DNA of 64,000 bases from Lentzea alba (GTDB taxonomy: Bacteria > Actinomycetota > Actinomycetes > Mycobacteriales > Pseudonocardiaceae). The position numbers and the translations under genes were made by a program. Positions 51,569-59,830 of this stretch are shown here, piece after piece; position 1 is the stretch's first letter, and every line of letters starts with the position of its first letter. The notes beneath the pieces were generated by a model that saw only the letters and a list, made by a program, of their open reading frames with translations, was not told the origin of the DNA and did not search any database. The stretch lies in assembly GCF_011067745.1 (NCBI RefSeq), contig NZ_JAAMPJ010000004.1, positions 248,001 to 312,000 on the forward strand, read 5' to 3'.

Positions 51569-52863
51569 TGTTCGTCAGAAGGATCGCCGTCGTCGGCACC
51601 GGCTACGTCGGCCTGACCACCGGAGCCTGTCTCGCGTCGCTCGGCCACCGCGTGGTGTGCGCGGACGTCGACGAGCGCAAGATCGAACGGCTGTCGCGCG
51701 GCGAGGTCGACATCCTCGAACCGCGCCTGGCCGAACTGGTCGCCGAGGGACTGGCCTCCGGCCGCCTGTCGTTCGTGCTGGGCGCGTCGGCCGCGGTGGC
51801 CGACGCCGAGGTCGTCTTCCTCTGCGTGCCGACGCCGATGGGGGTCGGCGGCATCGCGGACCTGGCCGCCGTCGAGTCCGTTGTGGACGAGACGCGCGAC
51901 CTGCTGCCGTCCGGCTGCGTGATCGTGAACAAGTCCACCGTCCCCGTCGGCACCGCGGTCCGCACCGCGGAGCTGCTGCGGCGCGACGACGTCGCCGTGG
52001 TGTCGAACCCCGAGTTCCTGCGCGAGGGTTCGGCCGTGCACGACTTCCTCAACCCGGACCGGATCGTCGTCGGCTGCGACCAGCAGGACGCGGCCGAGCG
52101 CGTGGCCGCCCTGTACGCACGTCTCGGCGCGCCGACGGTGCTCACCGACGCGGCCTCGGCCGAGATGGTCAAGTACGCGGCGAACTGCTTCCTCGCGATG
52201 AAGCTCTCGTACGTCAACGCGGTGGCGGAGCTGTGCGAGCGGCTCGGCGCGAACATCACCGACGTCACCGAGGGCATGGGCTACGACAAGCGCATCGGCC
52301 AGGCGTTCCTCAACCCCGGCCCCGGCTGGGGTGGCTCGTGCCTGCCCAAGGACACGCACGCGATGCTCCAGGTGGCCGACGCGGCCGACTTCGAGTTCCG
52401 CCTGCTGCGTGCCACCATCGACACCAACGAGCGCCAGCGTCAGCGGATGGTCGAGAAGGTCCGTCTCGCGGTCACCGGCAAGCGCGGTGGTTCGCTGTCC
52501 CACGTGCGACTGGGACTGCTGGGCCTCACGTTCAAGGCCGGCACGGACGACCTGCGCGACTCGCCTTCGCTGGCCGTCGCGGCGATGCTGAAGCAGGCCG
52601 GCGCGGAACTCGTCGGGTACGACCCGGCGCTCTCCGGCGGCACGGACCTCGGTTCCGTGTCCGTTGTGGACGATCCCTACCAGATGGCCAAGGACGTCGA
52701 CGCGCTGATCGTGCTGACCGAGTGGCCGGACTTCCGGTCGCTGGACTGGCCGCGCCTCGCCGAGACCGTGCGGCAGCCGGTTGTCGTTGACACGCGGAAC
52801 ATTTTGGACCCGGACGTCATCCGGCGCGCGGGCTTCACCTGCACGTCGCTGGGACGCAGGTAG
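51568..52863 (+). CDS. UDP-glucose/UDP-HexNAc 6-dehydrogenase
   Basis: A 431-residue protein; ATG 51568 is preferred over 51565 by spacing from GGGAG. It has a Rossmann start (RIAVVGTGYVGLTTGACLAS), FLCVPTPMG, NKSTVPVGT, the catalytic Cys in GWGGSCLPKDTHAM, and FKAGTDDLRDSPSLAVA in the C-terminal domain. It oxidises a UDP-hexose to the uronic acid with two NAD+. Sequence alone does not separate UDP-glucose from UDP-GlcNAc specificity (Ugd versus WbpA). In this locus the second would fit the diamino-sugar genes. Confidence 0.9.
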   Translation: MFVRRIAVVGTGYVGLTTGACLASLGHRVVCADVDERKIERLSRGEVDILEPRLAELVAEGLASGRLSFVLGASAAVADAEVVFLCVPTPMGVGGIADLAAVESVVDETRDLLPSGCVIVNKSTVPVGTAVRTAELLRRDDVAVVSNPEFLREGSAVHDFLNPDRIVVGCDQQDAAERVAALYARLGAPTVLTDAASAEMVKYAANCFLAMKLSYVNAVAELCERLGANITDVTEGMGYDKRIGQAFLNPGPGWGGSCLPKDTHAMLQVADAADFEFRLLRATIDTNERQRQRMVEKVRLAVTGKRGGSLSHVRLGLLGLTFKAGTDDLRDSPSLAVAAMLKQAGAELVGYDPALSGGTDLGSVSVVDDPYQMAKDVDALIVLTEWPDFRSLDWPRLAETVRQPVVVDTRNILDPDVIRRAGFTCTSLGRR

Positions 52864-52990
52864 TCCATTTGAGACAGTCCATTTAGCTCAATGGTGTGAC
52901 AGAGCGCGCGAGGTCGGTGTGCTAGCGCTTTGATTTCCGGCAACACCCGGTGGGACGAGCCCGCCGGGGTCTTGCCAGGAGGTTCCCACC

Positions 52991-53098
52991 GTGGCCGGAA
53001 TCATGGAACTCGTCAGCGGACTCGTGCACCAGGCCAGCGGCCTCCTCGGCCAGGCGAGCAGCCTCGCCAACGGCCTGCTCTCCGCGCTGCCGCTCTAA
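52991..53098 (+). CDS. 35-residue hydrophobic peptide with strong ribosome site
   Basis: GTG 52991 lies 8 bp after AGGAGG, and the frame runs 36 codons to TAA at 53096-53098. The peptide is rich in Leu, Ser, Gly and Ala with no Cys or Lys (starts MAGIMELVSGLV; contains two ASxL steps, ASGLLGQ and ASSLANG), fitting an amphipathic or membrane-seeking helix. A stable stem lies just upstream of the ribosome site, and a 55-bp near-loopless palindrome follows 8 bp after the stop. It is probably a real gene, function unknown: small membrane peptide, type I toxin or secreted peptide are options. Confidence 0.6.
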   Translation: MAGIMELVSGLVHQASGLLGQASSLANGLLSALPL

Positions 53099-53106
53099 AC
53101 GGCGTT

Positions 53107-53161
53107 GTTGATGAGGGGAGCTTTCATAAACCTCAGGTTTATGAAAGCTCCCCTCATCAAC
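53107..53161. terminator. Giant palindrome 1 (27-bp arms, single-base centre)
   Basis: The arms 53107-53133 and 53135-53161 are exact complements around one C. The centre reads TTCATAAACCTCAGG and its complement. It sits between the convergent 35-residue peptide and PIG-L genes, so it probably ends both transcripts. It shares its centre with the palindrome at 55255-55313. Confidence 0.85.
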
Positions 53162-53171
53162 GTCCCCGGCG

Positions 53172-53876
53172 TCACCAGCGCGGCAGATCCGGTCCGGCGG
53201 TGGTGATGCCCGCGAAGAGATCGGTCTCCGGCAGCGGCGCGCCGGTGGTGTCGAGCGCGCGGAAGTAGTGCTCCTCCAAGGCGAACGCCCCGTGTACCTG
53301 CTGGCTGGCGTGACACTGCAACGCCTTGCGCTTCACCTCGGCGACGTCGCTGATGTCGATTGTCGTGGAGCCGTCCTTGGCGGTGAGGTAGAGCTTGGCG
53401 GGGATGCCGGTCCGGTAGACGGCCAGCTTGGCGACCCGGATCACGTGCATGTGGTCGCGGTGCGAGCTGTAGTGCGTGACCACGACCTGCGGCTGGTAGT
53501 GCTCGATCAGCGCGGCCAGCCTGCCCGCCGCGGTCTCCACCGGGATCGTGCAGAACCCGCCCTCTGGCACCTCGCCCGTGTGCCCGGAGTCGTGGTACCC
53601 CAGCAGTTCCAGGTCGGTGATGCTCAGCGCGTCGCACGCCGCCTGCAACTCGGCCCTGCGGTGCGCGGCCACGGCCTTGGGGTGATGGCCCACCTCGCCG
53701 GGCATCGCGCCCCCGGGAGCGTCGTCGAACTCGCCGTTGGTGCACGTCACCACGACGGTTCTGGCGCCTGTTCTGGCATAGTGGGCGAGCATGCCGCCGG
53801 TCGACGTCGACTCGTCGCCGGGGTGGGCGTGGACGGCCAGCAAAGTTCTCGGTCCGGCGAACTGCACGCGGGGCAA
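53172..53876 (-). CDS. PIG-L/LmbE family protein with HPGDE variant
   Basis: A 234-residue protein. The N-terminal motif is HAHPGDEST where active relatives have HPDDE. In MshB numbering the zinc ligands His and Asp16 remain but the general-base Asp15 is Gly. SSHRDHMHVI supplies the later His. The TTG start at 53876 has GAGG 4 bp upstream; GTG 53867 is an alternative. It may still bind metal and act on a GlcNAc-type sugar with lower or changed activity. It is divergent from the SLATT gene. Confidence 0.8.
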   Translation of the reverse strand: MPRVQFAGPRTLLAVHAHPGDESTSTGGMLAHYARTGARTVVVTCTNGEFDDAPGGAMPGEVGHHPKAVAAHRRAELQAACDALSITDLELLGYHDSGHTGEVPEGGFCTIPVETAAGRLAALIEHYQPQVVVTHYSSHRDHMHVIRVAKLAVYRTGIPAKLYLTAKDGSTTIDISDVAEVKRKALQCHASQQVHGAFALEEHYFRALDTTGAPLPETDLFAGITTAGPDLPRW

Positions 53877-53902
53877 CGTACCTCGAATCTATTGTCGTGC
53901 CG

Positions 53903-54358
53903 GTGACCGACTTGCCGTCCGGCCTGAAGCCGCTGGAACTCGCCCATCATCTCCGTGACCAGATCGAGCGTGGCCACACCTATGCCAGGTCCCGCAAGCA
54001 CCGGTTCCGCTGGAAATCCGTGGCGGTGCGGTTGACCACGTTGGTCCTTTCGGCGGCATCGACGATCATCCTCGGCCTGCAGAACCTGGATCCGTGGACG
54101 GGGACGGCGTTCTCGCTCGTCGCGGTGGTGACCGTGGTGTCCGCGTTGGAGCCGTTCTTCGCGTGGCGGTCGTTGTGGGTGTTGATGGAAGACGCCAGCC
54201 ACCGGTTCCACCGGCTGCAGGACGACCTCTCCTACTACATCGCCTCGCACCCGGCCGAGGAGATCGACCCCGCGCGGGTGCGCGAGATGTTCGAGCGGTA
54301 CCAGGAGATCTGGGACTCGCTCAGTTCGCGCTGGTTGAAGTACCGCGACAACGCCTGA
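53903..54358 (+). CDS. Stand-alone SLATT-domain membrane protein
   Basis: A 151-residue protein. HHLRDQIERGHTYARSRKHR is followed by two close membrane segments (VRLTTLVLSAASTIILGLQ and AFSLVAVVTVVSALEPFFAW) and a C-terminal helix with FHRLQDDLSYYIASHPAEE, as in SLATT/DUF4231 proteins. TATTGT lies 7 bp before GTG 53903 (leaderless pattern); GTG 53897 is possible. It is the third SLATT domain of the window, but without a SLOG neighbour. Confidence 0.68.
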   Translation: MTDLPSGLKPLELAHHLRDQIERGHTYARSRKHRFRWKSVAVRLTTLVLSAASTIILGLQNLDPWTGTAFSLVAVVTVVSALEPFFAWRSLWVLMEDASHRFHRLQDDLSYYIASHPAEEIDPARVREMFERYQEIWDSLSSRWLKYRDNA

Positions 54359-54396
54359 CGCCAGGGAGTGTCAGACCCCGTCGCTACGGTTCGTCC

Positions 54397-55239
54397 ATGA
54401 CTCCTGAGATGTGGGATCGGCTGGGTCCCTTCCGCGACGAGGCCGTCGCGCGGGGCATCCCGGCCGAGGAGGTGGAGCGGTGGCTCGCGACCGCCCGCCC
54501 CTGCGCGACGCTGTCGCGGGACGGGGACGGGCCGGTCGTGGGCCGGTTCGGCGGTCCGCTCCTGCTCCCGGCCGACGCCCCGGATCCCGAGCACCCGTTC
54601 GTCGCCTCGATCGACCTCGCGGCCCTGCCCGCCGGCACGGGCCTGCCGCTGCCGTCTGACGGCGACCTGCTGCTCTTCGCCTTCCCCGAGACCGACTACG
54701 AGGGCCTGGGCGGCGTGGTGCACGTGCCCGCCGGCACGGTCGTGGAGGAACGGGACAAGCTCGGGTGGGACTCCTTCGACTGGGAGGAGAACGAGGCGAT
54801 GATTGAGGAGTTCCCGGAAGGGCCGCTGCACGCGACGATCGACGTGTCGCTGCCTTACCACTCGTCGCTCCCGCTGCCGGACGGCCGCCCGCTGCCCGGT
54901 CATCCTCGTGCCGGGGAACTGGCCGCGGTCTGGCAGAGCACCCGTGCCGCCATCGCCTCCTCCGGAACGCTGCAGATCGGGGGCTACGCCGACGAGGAGG
55001 CCATCGACTCCGACCCCGTCGCCAACGCCGTGCCCGACGCCGTGAAGGCGCTGAAGGCCGCCGGGATCGACGGACCGGTCTCGGAGGACGTGGCGGACTG
55101 GGTGTTGCTGGCCGACTGGCAGGCGGGCTGGGACGTGGAGGGCTGGGAGAGCGCCACGGTCCACTGGATCATCCAGCGCGAAGACCTGGCCGCGCGGCGC
55201 TTCGACCGCGCGTACACCAGCATCTTCTGGAACCCCTGA
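54397..55239 (+). CDS. DUF1963 protein
   Basis: A 280-residue protein. DUF1963 text is visible: RFGGPLLLPADAPDPEHPF, VASIDLAALP, GDLLLFAFPE, then LQIGGYADE and WVLLADWQAGWDVE near the C-terminus. The family contains YwqG-like proteins of unknown function, some thought to be linked with toxin systems. TACGGT 6 bp before the ATG suggests a leaderless mRNA. A giant palindrome follows. Confidence 0.82.
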   Translation: MTPEMWDRLGPFRDEAVARGIPAEEVERWLATARPCATLSRDGDGPVVGRFGGPLLLPADAPDPEHPFVASIDLAALPAGTGLPLPSDGDLLLFAFPETDYEGLGGVVHVPAGTVVEERDKLGWDSFDWEENEAMIEEFPEGPLHATIDVSLPYHSSLPLPDGRPLPGHPRAGELAAVWQSTRAAIASSGTLQIGGYADEEAIDSDPVANAVPDAVKALKAAGIDGPVSEDVADWVLLADWQAGWDVEGWESATVHWIIQREDLAARRFDRAYTSIFWNP

Positions 55240-55254
55240 CCCGCGCCGCACGGG

Positions 55255-55313
55255 AAAGCCATGGGGGGCACATTCATGGACCTCAGGTCCATGAATGTGC
55301 CCCCCATGGCTTT
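55255..55313. terminator. Giant palindrome 2 (29-bp arms, single-base centre)
   Basis: The arms 55255-55283 and 55285-55313 are exact complements around one C, with centre TTCATGGACCTCAGG and its complement. It lies between the convergent DUF1963 and lipoprotein genes. The centre and a GGGG-rich part of the stem match the palindrome at 53107-53161, so they form a sequence family and are not random hairpins. Confidence 0.85.
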
Positions 55314-55326
55314 ACCCACACACTGG

Positions 55327-56427
55327 TCACGGGGTGCCGGCGGGCTTGCCCTTCGCGTCCGGCGCGTTCTGGTCGAGCAGGTAGTTGTCCTGCCAGACGG
55401 CCCACTTGTAGCCGACGCCGTTCGCGGTCACGTACGCCGCGCCCCACCCGCTACCGGTGAACCGGTTGTTGATGGACTTCATGTTGCGGCCGTACTGGTT
55501 GCCGTGACTCGACTCCAGCCCGAGCTGGTAGCCGCCGCCCTCCAGCAGGTTGCCCTCGACGGTGACGTTGTCGATGTCGCCGCCGTAGGTCTGGATGAAC
55601 AACGCGCCCGTGTCCTGACCGGTGGAGCAGTCGATCCGGTTGTTGCGGAAGGTCAGGGTGCGGCCGGCGTTGCGGTCCAGCGGGAAGTCGCGCACGGTGG
55701 CGCCGTCGTTGTGCGCGTCACCGGCGGTGCGCAGGCCGCGGACGTAGTTGCCCTCGGCGAGGCCGCTCAGCGAGCTGCCGGTGTTGTAGAAGCAGATGCC
55801 GGAACCCATGCCGGTGATGTAGTTGCGCTGCAACGTGCCGACGCCGAGGAAGGCGCACGACTTCGCGATCGTCGACGCGGAGAGCTTGGAGCCGTCGATG
55901 TTGGAGTCGCGGATCGTCACCGGGGCGCCGGTGACCTGGCAGGAGTTGCTGCCGCACGGGCCGTTCGTGGTCACCAGCGGGGCCGCCTCGTTGAGCTTGG
56001 TGGGGCGGATGCAGGACTTCTCGATGGTGATGTTGCCCGCGAACAACGTCAGGGCCTGCTCGATGCGCTTGCCGGAGATCACCGTGCCGGCGCCGGGCTG
56101 GCCGGGGCCGGTGTAGAGCGGCAGCGAGTCGCAGTTGAGGCCCTGGGCGGCGAGACCCGTGTTCGCCTGCGTGAGCTTCCAACCAGGGGAACCGGCCGGC
56201 GCGGGGGTGCCGGGGTTGGTCGGCGGCTTCACGGGGCCGTTGGTGGCGGACTTGGTGGTGCTGGGTGCCGCCGAGGTGCTGCTCGGGGCGGCGGAACTGC
56301 TGGTCGTGCTGGTCGAGGTGGCGCTGGTGCTGTCCGCCACGGGTGTCGGTTGGGCCGCCTTCGTCGGGGAGCAGGCGGCCAACGCGATGACACCACCGGT
56401 CAGCAGTACGGCCAATCTCAGTTTCAC
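55327..56427 (-). CDS. Lipoprotein with parallel beta-helix fold
   Basis: A 366-residue protein from GTG 56427. The lipobox is LAAC (LLTGGVIALAACSPT), so it is a membrane-anchored lipoprotein after export. A Ser/Thr/Pro-rich linker (residues 20-80) leads to repeats with NITIEKS, VTIRDSNIDGSK, LTFRNNRIDCST, VTVEGNLLEGGG and NRFTGSGW, a pectate-lyase-like right-handed beta-helix. There are several paired Cys. It may bind or cleave acidic polysaccharide, but catalytic residues are not recognised. It is located at the edge of the polysaccharide locus. Confidence 0.82.
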   Translation of the reverse strand: MKLRLAVLLTGGVIALAACSPTKAAQPTPVADSTSATSTSTTSSSAAPSSTSAAPSTTKSATNGPVKPPTNPGTPAPAGSPGWKLTQANTGLAAQGLNCDSLPLYTGPGQPGAGTVISGKRIEQALTLFAGNITIEKSCIRPTKLNEAAPLVTTNGPCGSNSCQVTGAPVTIRDSNIDGSKLSASTIAKSCAFLGVGTLQRNYITGMGSGICFYNTGSSLSGLAEGNYVRGLRTAGDAHNDGATVRDFPLDRNAGRTLTFRNNRIDCSTGQDTGALFIQTYGGDIDNVTVEGNLLEGGGYQLGLESSHGNQYGRNMKSINNRFTGSGWGAAYVTANGVGYKWAVWQDNYLLDQNAPDAKGKPAGTP

Positions 56428-56698
56428 GGCTGGATCTACCTCCACGCGTGTTCACGACGGGGGACCGTGAACTCGCTAATTGTGTCGTCGGCCGTTGCGG
56501 AATGTGTACGAACTCGTGCGACGGAGTCGTACCGGGGGGCCGTTGAACGACCAGCACACTGCACGGGCCGACAGGAGGAGTCAAGCGGATCTCGTTGCGC
56601 CGCAACATCATCTTCCGGCTCGGCAGGAATGCTCCATCTGTGTGAGCAGGTAGATCACGGTTTAATCACCGAGCCATTTGATTCTTTGATGTGTGAGA
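56428..56698. other. Intergenic region, 271 bp
   Basis: It lies between the lipoprotein start and the enoyl-CoA hydratase stop, both genes on the minus strand. It should hold the lipoprotein promoter. No coding region or strong hairpin was recognised. Confidence 0.4.
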
Positions 56699-57466
56699 TC
56701 AGCGACCGATGAAAGTGGCGCGGCCGGGACCGTCCGTGAGGAAGCTGTGCACAGCGCGTGGCAGGTCCTCTGTTTCGTACAACGCGGACGCGATCGTCGT
56801 GACGTGGGCGTCCGCCTCCGGGACACCGCCGTTCTCGAAATGCGCGAGCACCTGTTTGGTCGCGGCGTGCGCCTGCGTCGGGCCGACCGCGAGCGACAAC
56901 GCGAACTGCTCGGCGGCCAGCGCGAAGCCCTCGTCCGGGAGCACGCGGTTGACCACGTTCCAGCGTTCCAGCGTCGCCGCGTCGTAGAGGTCGCCGGTCA
57001 TCACGAACTCCTTCGCGCGCCCCACGCCCGCGCGCGCCGCCAGCCGCTGCGTGCCGCCCATCGTCGGCGTCAGACCCACCACCTTCTCCACCAGCCCGAA
57101 CCGCGCACTCTCCGCGGCGACGATCAGGTCGCACGCCACCGCCAGCTCGAACGCCCAGGTCAGGCACAGGGCGTGCGCGGCGAAGACGGTCGGGATCGGC
57201 AGCGCGGCGAGCCGCTGAGGGAGCAGAATCATGCGGTCGAACAACGCCTGTGCGTCCTCGCGGTACTCCTGGGCCGCGAACAGCGACACGTCGACACCGC
57301 CGGACACGACCCGTCCGGACGCGTTGACCAGCAACGCCCGTGCGTCGCCCAGCTCGTCCAACGCGTCGTGGAACTCGGCATCGAGATCCAACGCGTAGAG
57401 GTTCAGCGGCGGCGCGTCGATCGTGATGATCGCGAGCTCGTTCTGCCGGGTCAGGTGGATCTTCAT
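56699..57466 (-). CDS. Enoyl-CoA hydratase/isomerase family protein
   Basis: A 255-residue crotonase-fold protein: ARALLVNASGRVVSGGVDVS (oxyanion-hole strand), AHALCLTWAFELAVACDLIVAA, FGLVEKVVGLTPTMGGTQRL. The usual Glu pair of enoyl-CoA hydratases is only partly kept (AFELAVACD, LVEKVVG), so the reaction is uncertain. It starts 9 bp after the CorA stop behind GAGG, in the same operon. The CoA ester used is unknown. Confidence 0.78.
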   Translation of the reverse strand: MKIHLTRQNELAIITIDAPPLNLYALDLDAEFHDALDELGDARALLVNASGRVVSGGVDVSLFAAQEYREDAQALFDRMILLPQRLAALPIPTVFAAHALCLTWAFELAVACDLIVAAESARFGLVEKVVGLTPTMGGTQRLAARAGVGRAKEFVMTGDLYDAATLERWNVVNRVLPDEGFALAAEQFALSLAVGPTQAHAATKQVLAHFENGGVPEADAHVTTIASALYETEDLPRAVHSFLTDGPGRATFIGR

Positions 57467-57475
57467 CGGGTTCCT

Positions 57476-58435
57476 CTACAGCCAGTCGCGGCGCTTGAAC
57501 ATCAGGTACAGGTAGTAGGAGAGGCCGAAGATGCCCAGCGTGGCCACCCAGAAGCCCCATTTCTGCTCAAAACCGGGATAGGGGACGTTCATCCCGTAGT
57601 ACCCGGAGATCGCCGTCGGCACGGCGATGATCGCCGCCCAGCTGGTGACCTTCTTCATGATCGAGTTCAGCCGGTTGCCCTGCACCGCGACCTCGGCCTC
57701 GCGCAGGTTCGTGATCAGCTCCCGCATCGACTCGGTGAGCTCGGCGGTGAACAACGCGTGGTCCTTGACGTCCAGGTAGTACGGCATCATCACGTCGTCC
57801 ACCACGTCGTGTTCGCGGTGCGCCAGCGAACCCAGCACCTCGCGCATCGGCAACGCCACCCGCCGCAACTGCACCAGGGCTCGCCGCAGCTGCAGCGCCT
57901 TGCGGCCCACGTGCGGCTTCTCCTGGTAGATCCGGTCCTCGAGCGCCTCGATGTCGTCGTCGAGCCGTTCCGCCGCGCTGTAGTGGCCGTCCACCACGTC
58001 GTCGAGCAGGCCGTGCAGCAGGAACCCGACGCCGCTGGACGCCAGCGTCGGCGCGCTGTCCCACCGGCGCACCACGCCGGCCAGGTCGTAGTCCTCGCTC
58101 TCGCGCACGGTCACGAGCGCGTTCTTGGTCACGAACGCGTCGACTTCGCACGTGCGCAGTTCGTGCCCCTCGCCATATGAGACGGCGTAGACGCTCAAGA
58201 ACAGGTGAGTGGGATAACGGTCGACCTTGGGGCGCTGGCGTTCGGCCATGGCGTCCTCGATCGCGAGCTCGTGCAGTCCCAGCTCGTCGCGGAGCAGACC
58301 TATCTCCTCCGGCGAGGGCGCGCAAAGGTCGAACCACACCACCGCGGACGGATCTTCGAGGTGGTGCGCGACGTCGGAGACCGGGAAGTCCCGGTCCACG
58401 AGTTCGCCGTTGCGGTACAAGCGGGTCCGACCCAT
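57476..58435 (-). CDS. corA: CorA-family magnesium/divalent-metal transporter
   Basis: A 319-residue protein from ATG 58435; TATCGT lies 8 bp upstream (leaderless). The large N-terminal cytosolic domain (VVWFDLCAPSPEEIGLL, DAFVTKNALVTVRES) leads to two C-terminal membrane helices. The pore signature YGMN is in ISGYYGMNVPYPG. The cytosolic C-terminus has a Lys/Arg-rich end (MFKRRDW). This matches CorA pentameric Mg2+ channels. It is divergent from the Ser/Thr kinase gene. Confidence 0.92.
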   Translation of the reverse strand: MGRTRLYRNGELVDRDFPVSDVAHHLEDPSAVVWFDLCAPSPEEIGLLRDELGLHELAIEDAMAERQRPKVDRYPTHLFLSVYAVSYGEGHELRTCEVDAFVTKNALVTVRESEDYDLAGVVRRWDSAPTLASSGVGFLLHGLLDDVVDGHYSAAERLDDDIEALEDRIYQEKPHVGRKALQLRRALVQLRRVALPMREVLGSLAHREHDVVDDVMMPYYLDVKDHALFTAELTESMRELITNLREAEVAVQGNRLNSIMKKVTSWAAIIAVPTAISGYYGMNVPYPGFEQKWGFWVATLGIFGLSYYLYLMFKRRDWL

Positions 58436-58504
58436 GGGTGACAACGATACGTAGATCTACTCAGATGTGAGGATTGACGGCCAACTCCCGCTACTCTCGT
58501 TACG

Positions 58505-59830
58505 GTGAAGGTGGACCAACCACAGCGCATTGGCGACTACCTGCTGCTGGGCAGGCTTGGTCGTGGTGCCATGGGAACGGTCTACCTGGGCCAAGGCAGC
58601 GACGGACGGCAGGTCGCCGTCAAGGTCGCCCGCGCCGAGCTCGCCGACGACCCGCGCTTCCGCGAGCGGTTCCGCCGCGAGGTGCAGATGGCCCGCGCGG
58701 TCGGTTCGGCCGGCACCGCGGCCGTCGTGGACGCGGACACGCGCGCCGCCCGCCCGTGGATGGCCACGGAGTACGTGCCCGGCCCCACGCTGCAGGAGGC
58801 CATCGAACGGCACGGCCCGCTGCCCGAGCACCACCTGCGCCGGCTCGCCGAGGGCCTCGCGGAGGCGCTGACGGCGATCCACCGCGCCGGACTGGTGCAC
58901 CGCGACCTCAAGCCGTCCAACGTGCTCCTCGGCGCCGACGGACCGCGCGTGATCGACTTCGGCATCTCGCGCGCGATGGAGCACACCGCGCTCACCGAGA
59001 CCGGCATGGTCTTCGGCACCCCCGGCTTCCTCTCGCCGGAGCAGATCACCGGCCAGGACGTGAACGCGCCGTCCGACGTGTTCGCGCTCGGCGCCGTGCT
59101 GGTCTACGCGGCCACGGGCAGGGGCCCGTTCGGCGAGGGGCCGACCGCGACGCTGCTGTACAAGGCCGCCCACGGCGAACCGGACATCGACGGCGTGCCC
59201 AAGGCGCTGCGGCCGCTCGTGCAGAAGTGCATGCACCGCGACCCCGCCAAGCGCCCGGACCCGTCCGAGGTGACGCGGCTGCTCGCCCAGGTCGTCACGC
59301 CGAAGCCGCCGACCAGCAAGCTGCCCGCGCCGATGACGCCCGCCGCGGCGACGTTCTCGACGTCGCGGGTCGTGCCGCTGCTGTGGGGGCTCACGAACCT
59401 CGCCGCCGCGCTGCTGGCCGCCGCGATCGCCGACCCGGCCGCCAAGGCCAACGGCGCCACCCAGCTGCTGGCGCTGGCCGCGTTCTGCGTGCTGGTCGTG
59501 CGCGCGGCCCGGTACTTCGGTGCCGCCGCCCGCCGCAAGATCGTCATCGAGATCAGCCGCGAGGGCATCGCGACCACGCGCAACGGCAAGTTCCACCAGT
59601 ACTGGTGGTACGAGCTGGCGCGGGTAAGAGTCGTGCCGCACAAGAAACGGCCGTGGGTCGTCGTCTGGCTGAAGGACCCGGCGCCGCGCCGCTTCTTCGG
59701 CGCGCACCACGGCGGTGTTCGGGTGTTCCCGGTGTCCCACGAGCGGACCAGGCGGCGGCGCGAGCGTGACGTCGCCGAGCTGCGCGCCGCCCTGGCCTGG
59801 TACCTGCCGCGCTCCTACGACGGCCGCTGA
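58505..59830 (+). CDS. Membrane Ser/Thr protein kinase with C-terminal accessory domain
   Basis: A 441-residue protein. The kinase domain at residues 8-265 has GRLGRGAMGTVYLG, Lys in VAVKVAR, HRDLKPSN, VIDFGIS and GTPGFLSPEQ, all catalytic residues present. After a Pro-rich linker come two membrane helices (LLWGLTNLAAALLAAAIA and LLALAAFCVLVVRAARYF) and a 100-residue PH/YcxB-like cytosolic domain (WVVVWLKDPAPRRFFG). PASTA repeats are absent, so it is not PknB. The GTG start has TACTCT 7 bp upstream. Its 3' end overlaps the convergent gene by 16 bp. Confidence 0.88.
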   Translation: MKVDQPQRIGDYLLLGRLGRGAMGTVYLGQGSDGRQVAVKVARAELADDPRFRERFRREVQMARAVGSAGTAAVVDADTRAARPWMATEYVPGPTLQEAIERHGPLPEHHLRRLAEGLAEALTAIHRAGLVHRDLKPSNVLLGADGPRVIDFGISRAMEHTALTETGMVFGTPGFLSPEQITGQDVNAPSDVFALGAVLVYAATGRGPFGEGPTATLLYKAAHGEPDIDGVPKALRPLVQKCMHRDPAKRPDPSEVTRLLAQVVTPKPPTSKLPAPMTPAAATFSTSRVVPLLWGLTNLAAALLAAAIADPAAKANGATQLLALAAFCVLVVRAARYFGAAARRKIVIEISREGIATTRNGKFHQYWWYELARVRVVPHKKRPWVVVWLKDPAPRRFFGAHHGGVRVFPVSHERTRRRRERDVAELRAALAWYLPRSYDGR

